In this document: positions 1 through 5,360 of the stretch, piece by piece
How positions within the stretch are numbered: position 1 is the stretch's first letter
Layout of the letters: the number at the start of each line of letters is the position of its first letter
Assembly (NCBI GenBank): GCA_050485745.1
Contig: JBJHBY010000184.1
Coordinates: forward strand, 1-7,206
Source: JBJHBY01 sp050485745
Lineage (GTDB): Bacteria; Pseudomonadota; Gammaproteobacteria; Pseudomonadales; CAMLJR01
Length of the DNA: 7,206 nucleotides
Reading direction: 5' to 3'
Notes under the pieces: generated by a model
The model's input: the letters and a program-made list of their open reading frames with translations, nothing else
Database searches by the model: none
What the model was told of the DNA's origin: nothing
Made by a program: the position numbers and the translations under genes

Positions 1-2082
1 GCGAAGGCGATCCGCCAGGAACTGGCCGAGCAGAAACTGCGGGCCGCCCTCGTCGTTGCCACCTTCGCCCCGGCCTCGGCCAGCACGGCGCTGCCCCTGA
101 CCGGGCTGCAGGACGTCGCCGGGCTTGGCCTCGCCTGGTTCTTCGAGACCGATACCAACCAGGGTATGCAGGGCACGCCGCTGGTGGTGGATGGGCGCAT
201 GTTCGTCAGCGCAGCCTGGAGTGTGGTGCACGCTCTTGATGCGCGTACCGGTGAACCGCTGTGGCAGTTCGATCCGCAGGTGCCCCGGGAAACCAGCATC
301 CGCCTCTGTTGCGGCGCCATCAATCGCGGTGTTGCTGTATGGGGCGACAAGGTGTTCGTCGGCAGCCTCGATGGCCGCCTGATTGCCCTCGACGTGCACA
401 GCGGCGAGCCGGTATGGCAGGTGCAGACCACGGATCCGGCGCAGAACTACAGCATTACCGGTGCCCCCCGCGTGGTGAATGGCAAGGTCGTCATAGGCAA
501 TGGTGGTTCCGAGTATGGTGTGCGTGGTTATGTTACCGCCTACGACGCCGCCACCGGTGAGAAGGCCTGGCGCTTCTATACGGTACCAGGCAATCCCGCC
601 GATGGCTTCGAGAACGAGGCCATGGCCCGCGCGGCGGAGACCTGGAAGGGTGAGTGGTGGAAGATGGGTGGTGGTGGCACCGTGTGGGACGCCATGGCCT
701 TCGATCCCGAGCTGAATCTACTCTACATTGGCGTTGGCAACGGCGCCCCGCACAACCAGAACATCCGCAGCCCTGGCGGCGGTGACAATCTCTTCCTGAC
801 CTCGATTGTCGCGCTCAATCCGGATACCGGTGAATACGTCTGGCATTACCAGCAGGTGCCGGGAGAGAGCTGGGACTATACCTCGACCCAGCAGATGAGC
901 CTGGTGGATATCGAGTGGCAGGGCGAGCAGCGCAAGGTCATCATGCAAGCGCCCAAGGCGGGGTTCTTCTACCTGATCGATCGCGTCACGGGTGAGCTGT
1001 TGTCCGCCGAGCCCTATGTCACGGTCACCTGGGCCAGCCACTACGACATGAGCACCGGGCGCCCGGTGGAAAATCCCGGGCAGCGCTATATCGGCGAGAA
1101 GGCCATGGTCTACCCGACGCCGATGGGTGGGCACAACTGGCACCCGATGTCCTGGAGCCCCGAGACCGGGCTGATGTACATCCCCGCGCTGGATTTCGGC
1201 ATGGAGTTCGAGGAGATTCCCGCTGACGAATTCAAAATGCTGGAGCGTCACTGGAACATCGGTTATCGCCTGGAGGGGCCCCGTACCTCACAGCTGTTTG
1301 GTCTGGCGATCATGCGCCATCTGCCGCGGGCTTTCCTGCTGGCCTGGGACCCGGTCGCCCAGCGAGAGGCATGGCGGGTGGACTACCCGCTGATGCATAA
1401 CGGCGGCACCCTGGCGACGGCGGGCAACCTGGTCTTCCAGGGCACGGCGAACAGTTACTTCCATGCCTATCGTGCCGACAACGGCGAGCGTCTGTGGTCC
1501 TTCCCGGCCCAGAATGGCATCATGGCCGGGCCGGTGACCTACGCCGTGGATGGCGAGCAGTATGTCGCCGTCACCGTGGGCCGGGGGGGTGCCCTGTCGA
1601 TGACCGCGGGCTATGGTCCCGATCCGCGCCCCGCGGTCAATGGCCGGGTGATGGCGTTTCGCCTTGGCGGTGCGGCGCAGCTGCCGCCCCTGCCGGCGGT
1701 TGAGTATCCAGAGCCACCACCCCGCGAGGCCGCGACCCGTGCGGAGCTGGATCGGGGTCACGCCCTGTACCAGCAGTACTGCAGTCGTTGCCACGGTACC
1801 AATGCCGTGAGTGATGGCTCCATTCCGGACCTGCGTCATTTGCACCCGATGTGGTACGAAAACTTCGATGCCGTGGTGCTGGATGGCATGATGGAGCGTG
1901 CCGGCATGCCACGCTTCGATGATGTGCTGGACGCCGAGGACAGCCGTGTGGTCCGGCTTTACCTGATCGATCGCGCCAATGAAGACCACCGGCTGCGCAA
2001 CGCACCGACCTGGTGGGTGAGTCTGCGGGAGTGGTTCTATATTCGCGTGGTATCGATCATTCGCTGGATGACGTCGCCCTGA
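1..2082 (+). CDS. PQQ-dependent quinohaemoprotein alcohol dehydrogenase (type II), 5' end outside the window
   Basis: The frame is open from base 1, leaving 693 visible residues. The protein should oxidise primary alcohols in the periplasm and pass electrons from PQQ through its own haem c to the respiratory chain. The PQQ propeller is marked by repeated ALDARTGEPLW / AYDAATGEKAW blade motifs. Numbering from base 1, the adjacent Cys pair of the PQQ disulfide ring is residues 103-104 (307-312). The expected Ca/PQQ ligands are Glu171 in SEYGVRG and Asn247 in GVGN, and the expected catalytic Asp is Asp292 in WDYT. A cytochrome c domain follows, with CSRCH at 594-598 (1780-1794) and a likely axial Met636 in AGMP. 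The family's usual length is about 690-740 residues, so little is missing. Oddities: residues 1-33 do not show the usual W-x-x-G-x-x-Y-x-x-x-R-x-S-P-L start of mature members, and the C-terminus carries an aromatic tail (668-693). First gene of a four-gene unit. PQQ synthesis genes are not in the window. Confidence 0.93.
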   Translation, partial: AKAIRQELAEQKLRAALVVATFAPASASTALPLTGLQDVAGLGLAWFFETDTNQGMQGTPLVVDGRMFVSAAWSVVHALDARTGEPLWQFDPQVPRETSIRLCCGAINRGVAVWGDKVFVGSLDGRLIALDVHSGEPVWQVQTTDPAQNYSITGAPRVVNGKVVIGNGGSEYGVRGYVTAYDAATGEKAWRFYTVPGNPADGFENEAMARAAETWKGEWWKMGGGGTVWDAMAFDPELNLLYIGVGNGAPHNQNIRSPGGGDNLFLTSIVALNPDTGEYVWHYQQVPGESWDYTSTQQMSLVDIEWQGEQRKVIMQAPKAGFFYLIDRVTGELLSAEPYVTVTWASHYDMSTGRPVENPGQRYIGEKAMVYPTPMGGHNWHPMSWSPETGLMYIPALDFGMEFEEIPADEFKMLERHWNIGYRLEGPRTSQLFGLAIMRHLPRAFLLAWDPVAQREAWRVDYPLMHNGGTLATAGNLVFQGTANSYFHAYRADNGERLWSFPAQNGIMAGPVTYAVDGEQYVAVTVGRGGALSMTAGYGPDPRPAVNGRVMAFRLGGAAQLPPLPAVEYPEPPPREAATRAELDRGHALYQQYCSRCHGTNAVSDGSIPDLRHLHPMWYENFDAVVLDGMMERAGMPRFDDVLDAEDSRVVRLYLIDRANEDHRLRNAPTWWVSLREWFYIRVVSIIRWMTSP

Positions 2083-2097
2083 GCCGTGTTGGGGGCG

Positions 2098-2103
2098 AGG
2101 AGG
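2098..2103 (+). promoter_or_regulatory. Ribosome binding site that fixes the GTG start of the nitroreductase
   Basis: A full AGGAGG lies 5 nt before the GTG at 2109. The frame is open further upstream to an ATG at 2013 inside the dehydrogenase gene, but the protein similarity begins at the GTG. The overlapping ATG at 2107 reads straight into TGA and cannot be the start. Confidence 0.8.
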
Positions 2104-2108
2104 ACGAT

Positions 2109-2675
2109 GTGACCGCCCTGAACCTGCTGCAGCAGCGTAACTCCGCACCGAAGCTCGAGGCTCCGGCCCCGGATGCGGCGCAACTGGAACAGATGTTCCT
2201 TGCCGCCGTACGGGCGCCGGATCATGCCTGGCTGACTCCCTGGCGCTTTCTTGTGGTACGCGGCGAGGCGCGCCAGCGCCTTGGTCAGCTGTTTATCGAG
2301 GCGGCACTCGCTCGTGGCGAGGCGCTGTCCGCAGAGCAACGACAGAAATACCTTGAGCAGCCCTTGCGTGCGCCCTTGCTGGTGGTGGTGGTGGTGCGCC
2401 AGGTGGAACATCCCAAGGTGCCCGCCTGGGAGCAGCTGGTGTCCGCAGGCTGTGCCGCGCATGGCCTGTTGCTGGCTGCCGAGGCCCAGGGTTTCGCCGG
2501 CATCTGGCGCACCGGCGTTCACGCCGAGGACCGCCATGTTGCCGCGGGGTTGGGCCTGGACGACGATGAACGCGTCGTCGGCTTCCTCTACATGGGCACC
2601 CGGGCCGGTGCGGCCAAGCCGCTGCCACGGCGTCCCCTGGATGCCTTTGTGTCCGACTGGGAGGGCGTGTCATGA
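2109..2675 (+). CDS. YdjA-like nitroreductase family protein (FMN oxidoreductase)
   Basis: A 188-residue protein, close to the roughly 183 of E. coli YdjA, which it resembles along its whole length. The family binds FMN as a dimer and uses NAD(P)H; YdjA is a minimal nitroreductase whose natural substrate is not established. Visible landmarks, numbered from the GTG start: N-terminal LLQQRNSAPKL (6-16, the usual RRS FMN-phosphate region with one Arg changed to Asn), RAPDHAWLTPWRF (35-47), KVPAWEQLVSAGCAAHG (103-119), GFAGIWRTG (128-136) and a late GFLYMGT. Five consecutive GTG valine codons (2382-2396) encode the central beta strand. GTG was chosen because a perfect AGGAGG precedes it by 5 nt and homology starts there. 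It sits 26 nt after the alcohol dehydrogenase, and its stop overlaps the next start (ATGA), implying translational coupling. Its role in this unit is unknown; it could reduce an enal, quinone or nitro compound. Confidence 0.88.
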   Translation: MTALNLLQQRNSAPKLEAPAPDAAQLEQMFLAAVRAPDHAWLTPWRFLVVRGEARQRLGQLFIEAALARGEALSAEQRQKYLEQPLRAPLLVVVVVRQVEHPKVPAWEQLVSAGCAAHGLLLAAEAQGFAGIWRTGVHAEDRHVAAGLGLDDDERVVGFLYMGTRAGAAKPLPRRPLDAFVSDWEGVS

Positions 2676-3502
2676 ATGTAGCCGCAACCCCGCCGGTCTT
2701 CGAGACCCTGTTGCTGACGCTGGAAGACGGCGTCGCCGAAGTCACCCTGAATCGCCCCGACAGTGCCAACGCGATGAGCGCACAGTTGTGGCAGGAGCTG
2801 GAGCAGTGCTTTCGCTGGCTGGATGGGGCGACAGCGGTGCGCTGCGTTGTCCTGGCCGGCGCCGGGCGTCATTTCTGCGCCGGCATGGACCTCTCCGTAT
2901 TCGCGGATGTGGCCACGCAACCTGGCGCCGATGCGGCGCGGCGCGCCGAGTCCCTGCGTGGGGTGATTCTCGGTTTTCAGCGTGCCCTGACGGTGATCGA
3001 GGAATGCCGCAAACCCGTACTGGCGGCGATTCACGGCGCTTGCCTGGGTGGTGGCATGGCGATGATCGCCTGCTGCGACATGCGCTATGCGAGCCACGAT
3101 GCCCGCTTCTCCATCCGCGAGATCAATCTTGGTATGACCGCGGACGTCGGCAGCCTGCAACGCCTGCCCCTGCTGATGCCACGCGGCCTGGTCCATGAAC
3201 TGGCCTACACGGGTCGTGATCTTTCGGCGCGTGAGGCGCAGGCGTGTGGGCTGGTCAATGCCCTGTTTGCGGATTCCGCCGCCCTGTTGCAGCACGTCCG
3301 GGAGCTGGCCGCCACCATCGCCACCAAGTCGCCGCTGGCGGTGCGTGGCACCAAGCGTGTGCTGCTGCATGCCCGGGATCACACGGTTGCCGAGGGGCTG
3401 GACTACGTCGCCACCTGGAATGCCGGGCTGTTGTCTGCCGATGATCTGCAGGCTGCACTGCTGGCGCGGCAATCCGGCAAGCCGCCGCAGTTCGGGGACT
3501 GA
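2672..3502 (+). CDS. Crotonase-family protein, delta3,5-delta2,4-dienoyl-CoA isomerase (ECH1)-like
   Basis: A 276-residue crotonase-fold protein. ECH1 shifts the double bonds of 3,5-dienoyl-CoA so that fatty acids with odd-positioned double bonds can be beta-oxidised. The match to rat ECH1 runs through HFCAGMDL (oxyanion region), KPVLAAIHGACLGGGMAM, REINLGMTADVGSLQRLP, KSPLAVRGTKRVLLHARDH and a C-terminal LDYVATWNAGLL, which is distinctive of ECH1 rather than ordinary hydratases. ECH1 has three active-site acids, Asp176, Glu196 and Asp204. Here, with identical 20- and 8-residue spacing, the positions are Ala130 (3059-3061), Glu150 (3119-3121) and Asp158 (3143-3145), so the first acid is lost. 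The Ala also replaces the first catalytic Glu of true enoyl-CoA hydratases, making hydratase activity unlikely. The ATG at 2672 overlaps the previous stop by 4 nt, and the acyltransferase begins 3 nt after the stop. Isomerase is the best guess; a specialised crotonase with another reaction is possible. Confidence 0.88.
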   Translation: MNVAATPPVFETLLLTLEDGVAEVTLNRPDSANAMSAQLWQELEQCFRWLDGATAVRCVVLAGAGRHFCAGMDLSVFADVATQPGADAARRAESLRGVILGFQRALTVIEECRKPVLAAIHGACLGGGMAMIACCDMRYASHDARFSIREINLGMTADVGSLQRLPLLMPRGLVHELAYTGRDLSAREAQACGLVNALFADSAALLQHVRELAATIATKSPLAVRGTKRVLLHARDHTVAEGLDYVATWNAGLLSADDLQAALLARQSGKPPQFGD

Positions 3503-3505
3503 AAC

Positions 3506-4081
3506 ATGGCACGCACCGTGTTCAGTACCCCGGTGATCACTCCCGCTCTGCGCCTGGTCTCACGTGTGGTACTGAGACTGATCGGCTGGCGTGTGATGGG
3601 TGTCGCGCCGGCACATAATCGCTACGTCCTGATCGGTGCGCCACATACCAGCAACTGGGATTTCCCGCTGATGCTGATGGCCATTCTGGTGCTGCGCATG
3701 GAGGTGCGCTGGATGGGCAAGAACAGCCTGTTCCCGGCACCCTTCGGTGGCCTGATGCGCTGGCTCGGTGGCCTGCCAGTCGACCGCAGCCGTGCCAACA
3801 ACACGGTCGCGCAGATGATCGAGGCCTATCGCAACAGCGGCGAACTGGTCGTGCTGATCCCACCCGAGGGCACCCGCTCCCGGGTGGAGCGCTGGAAGAC
3901 TGGCTTCTATCACATTGCCCATGGTGCGGATGTGCCCATCCTGCTCGGCTTTCTCGATGCCGGGCGCCGGCAGCTGGGCTTTGGCCCGCTGTTCTATCCC
4001 TGCGGCGATCTCGAGGACGACCTTTACCAGATCCAGGCCTTCTACCGCGACAAACGGGGTATCCGCGCCGAACACGGCTGA
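3506..4081 (+). CDS. PlsC-type lysophospholipid/glycerolipid acyltransferase family protein
   Basis: A 191-residue protein of the LPLAT (PlsC) superfamily, which transfers acyl groups to lysophosphatidate or similar acceptors at the inner membrane. The catalytic HX4D box is HTSNWD (His47, Asp52). The second block is GGLPVDRS (88-95), where the Arg normally contacts the acceptor phosphate. The third is IPPEGTRS (118-125). These are the expected order and spacing. The N-terminal stretch LRLVSRVVLRLIGWRVMGV (15-33) is hydrophobic with Arg residues and could dip into the membrane; no clear transmembrane helix is present. The protein is shorter than PlsC (about 245) and belongs with the compact bacterial acyltransferases whose acceptor is not known. 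It starts 3 nt after the isomerase stop, with GGGGA (3494-3498) as a likely ribosome binding site, and is the last gene of the unit. Substrate and a role in phospholipid versus storage or signalling lipids cannot be told from sequence. Confidence 0.88.
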   Translation: MARTVFSTPVITPALRLVSRVVLRLIGWRVMGVAPAHNRYVLIGAPHTSNWDFPLMLMAILVLRMEVRWMGKNSLFPAPFGGLMRWLGGLPVDRSRANNTVAQMIEAYRNSGELVVLIPPEGTRSRVERWKTGFYHIAHGADVPILLGFLDAGRRQLGFGPLFYPCGDLEDDLYQIQAFYRDKRGIRAEHG

Positions 4082-4133
4082 ATTGGATCCGGGCTCAATC
4101 GCTGACGGGTGGTTCAGTTTCGCGGTATGAGTG

Positions 4134-4139
4134 TATAGT
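4134..4139 (+). promoter_or_regulatory. Candidate sigma-70 -10 box upstream of the MDR oxidoreductase
   Basis: TATAGT matches the -10 consensus at 5 of 6 positions and lies in the longest gap so far, 58 nt before the MDR start. The -35 region is weak: GGTTCA at 4111-4116 with 17-bp spacing is the only candidate, so activation or a different sigma factor is possible. The inverted repeat at 4138-4153 overlaps its downstream edge. Confidence 0.4.
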
Positions 4140-4153
4140 CACCTCGCGGTGAC
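4138..4153. promoter_or_regulatory. Perfect 16-nt inverted repeat, possible operator
   Basis: GTCACC-TCGC-GGTGAC has perfect 6-bp arms around a 4-nt spacer. It begins inside the candidate -10 box and covers the predicted transcription start, which is where a repressor would block initiation. It is not followed by a T run, so it is unlikely to be a terminator of the upstream unit. The regulator is not identifiable and no regulator gene is in the window. Confidence 0.4.
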
Positions 4154-4180
4154 GCGGGGCCGATTCCATCCCGCCGGGCG

Positions 4181-4186
4181 AGGAGG
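4181..4186 (+). promoter_or_regulatory. Strong ribosome binding site of the MDR oxidoreductase
   Basis: A complete AGGAGG lies 5 nt before the ATG at 4192 and supports that start. Confidence 0.8.
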
Positions 4187-4191
4187 CAAGC

Positions 4192-5211
4192 ATGACGTAT
4201 CGACACGTGGTCCTGACGGCGTTTGGAGGCACCGACCAGCTGTCGGTGGTGACGGAGCCCGCCCTGCCCGAGCCGGGTCCCGGACAGGTCCGCGTCCGCG
4301 TGCAGGCCGCGGGTACCGGCTTTACCGATACCATCATCCGGGCCGGCCAGTACGTCGATGTCAAGGACAAGCCGCCGTTCACCCTGGGTTACGACTGGTT
4401 CGGTGTGGTCGACAAACTGGGCCCGGGGGTCACCGAGCTCGCGGTGGGCGACCCCGTCGCCGACATGCCCGTCATCGGCGGCTACACCGAATACCTCTGC
4501 GTGGACGCGGATCGCGTGGTGCCCGCACCCCCCGGGCTGGACCCCGCCGAGGCAGTCTGCATGCTGCTTTCCTATACTACAGCCTGGCAGATGTTGACCC
4601 GCATCAGGCGCTTTCAGCCCGGGCAGGTGGTGCTGGTGCATGCAGCGGGTGGCGCGGTGGGCACGGCCCTGCTGGAGCTGGGGCGAGAGCTGGGTCTGCG
4701 GGTGATCGGCACGGCGTCCACGGGCAAGAAGGCCCTGGTGGAGAGCTACGGGGCGGAGCACGTCGACTACCGCGCGGGTGATGTCGCGGGGCAGGTGCGG
4801 CGGCTGGCACCCGAGGGCCTGGATGCCGTCTTTGACACCCTCGGTGGGCGCAGCTGGCGCCGTTCCTATCCGCTGTTGCGGCGCGGTGGCATCCTGGTTG
4901 GCTTCGGTGCACTGGAAATGGGGCAGGGCAAGGAGTCCATTCCCAGCCTGCTCTGGGGCTTTGCCTGTCTGATGGCCCTGTGGAAGCTGCGCCCGGATGG
5001 TCGCGTGTCCACCTTCTACAACATCCACCGTCGTCGGCAACAGCTGCCCGCGGAGTTCAAGGAGGACGTGCAGACCCTGTTCGGCATGCTTCGGTCCGGC
5101 AAGCTCAAACCGGCCGTGGCTGATCGCCTGCCGCTGGAGCAGGCCGCGGAAGCCCATCGCCGTATCGAACAGGCGGATGTTCAGGGCAAGATTGTTCTGG
5201 TGATGGATTAG
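4192..5211 (+). CDS. Zinc-independent MDR oxidoreductase (quinone oxidoreductase / VAT-1-like)
   Basis: A 339-residue medium-chain dehydrogenase/reductase. Such enzymes use NADPH to reduce enones, quinones or enoyl thioesters in the cytoplasm. The N-terminal GroES-like domain runs from residue 1 to about 120. The place where zinc alcohol dehydrogenases carry the catalytic Cys reads GTGFTD (41-46), and no structural-zinc Cys cluster is present, so this is a zinc-free member. The Rossmann domain has the nucleotide loop HAAGGAVG (150-157), followed by IGTAST and GAEHVDY. A hydrophobic segment, SIPSLLWGFACLMALWKL (249-266), precedes RPDGRVSTFYNI, a pattern I associate with the bacterial VAT-1-like branch; it may form the substrate pocket or dimer face. 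The C-terminus GKIVLVMD is typical. It has its own ribosome binding site and probable promoter, 110 nt from the upstream unit and 149 nt from the downstream gene, so it looks monocistronic. The substrate is unknown; an enoyl or quinone reductase is most likely. Confidence 0.87.
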   Translation: MTYRHVVLTAFGGTDQLSVVTEPALPEPGPGQVRVRVQAAGTGFTDTIIRAGQYVDVKDKPPFTLGYDWFGVVDKLGPGVTELAVGDPVADMPVIGGYTEYLCVDADRVVPAPPGLDPAEAVCMLLSYTTAWQMLTRIRRFQPGQVVLVHAAGGAVGTALLELGRELGLRVIGTASTGKKALVESYGAEHVDYRAGDVAGQVRRLAPEGLDAVFDTLGGRSWRRSYPLLRRGGILVGFGALEMGQGKESIPSLLWGFACLMALWKLRPDGRVSTFYNIHRRRQQLPAEFKEDVQTLFGMLRSGKLKPAVADRLPLEQAAEAHRRIEQADVQGKIVLVMD

Positions 5212-5228
5212 GGCACCCCCTGTGCCGC

Positions 5229-5260
5229 ACTAACCCGACAATATTCATTGCCGGGTTAGT
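5229..5260 (+). terminator. Stem-loop after the MDR gene, probable terminator without a clear U-tract
   Basis: The arms ACTAACCCG (5229-5237) and CGGGTTAGT (5252-5260) pair perfectly. After one A-C mismatch, the inner arms CAAT and ATTG pair around the loop ATTC. The hairpin starts 18 nt after the MDR stop, which suits a terminator, but the following bases (CATGGATCACC) lack a T run. It could instead be an mRNA-stabilising stem or a protein site. Confidence 0.45.
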
Positions 5261-5271
5261 CATGGATCACC

Positions 5272-5301
5272 GTTATTGATGATCGATTAATAACAGTGTT
5301 A
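5272..5301. promoter_or_regulatory. AT-rich dyad region before the acyl-CoA dehydrogenase, possible operator
   Basis: Two adjoining symmetries are visible. GTTATT (5272-5277) and AATAAC (5289-5294) form a 23-nt imperfect palindrome whose centre is GATCG. Overlapping its right arm, TAACA-G-TGTTA (5291-5301) is a perfect 11-nt palindrome. The stretch is conspicuously AT-rich in a GC-rich neighbourhood and lies 60-90 nt before the next start, as expected for a TetR-type or similar acyl-CoA-responsive regulator site. No convincing -35/-10 pair was found; TTGATG at 5276-5281 is a weak -35 candidate. Confidence 0.4.
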
Positions 5302-5360
5302 CTTTACGCCGCTGGCACCGTGTCTCTGTGGTGCCCCCATCGGCTGAACAGGTAGCGAAC

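Noticed and set aside
1288..2148. Long minus-strand open frame opposite the end of the alcohol dehydrogenase and the start of the nitroreductase
   Set aside because: It spans the junction of two clearly real genes, is low-complexity (Arg/His/Gly/Gln-rich) with no recognisable domain, and is typical of antisense frames in GC-rich DNA.
2382..2396. Five tandem GTG codons as a possible phase-variation repeat
   Set aside because: A trinucleotide repeat cannot shift the frame, and a run of valines is normal for the central beta strand of the nitroreductase fold.
2251..3198. Plus-strand 315-codon open frame bridging the nitroreductase and the isomerase
   Set aside because: Out of frame with both conserved proteins; the Arg/Cys/Trp/Pro-rich translation is typical of a GC-rich off-frame.
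2588..3472. Minus-strand open frame of 294 codons opposite the isomerase
   Set aside because: The + strand carries unmistakable crotonase motifs throughout; the antisense translation shows no family motif.
4114..5157. Minus-strand open frame of 347 codons opposite the MDR gene
   Set aside because: It is as long as the real gene but its translation is Gln/His/Gly-rich with no domain, while the + strand has a perfect ribosome binding site and a Rossmann motif.
5328..5360. Upstream GTG start for the acyl-CoA dehydrogenase
   Set aside because: It would add 11 residues not found at the start of this family; the ATG at 5361 gives the canonical MAWDF start.
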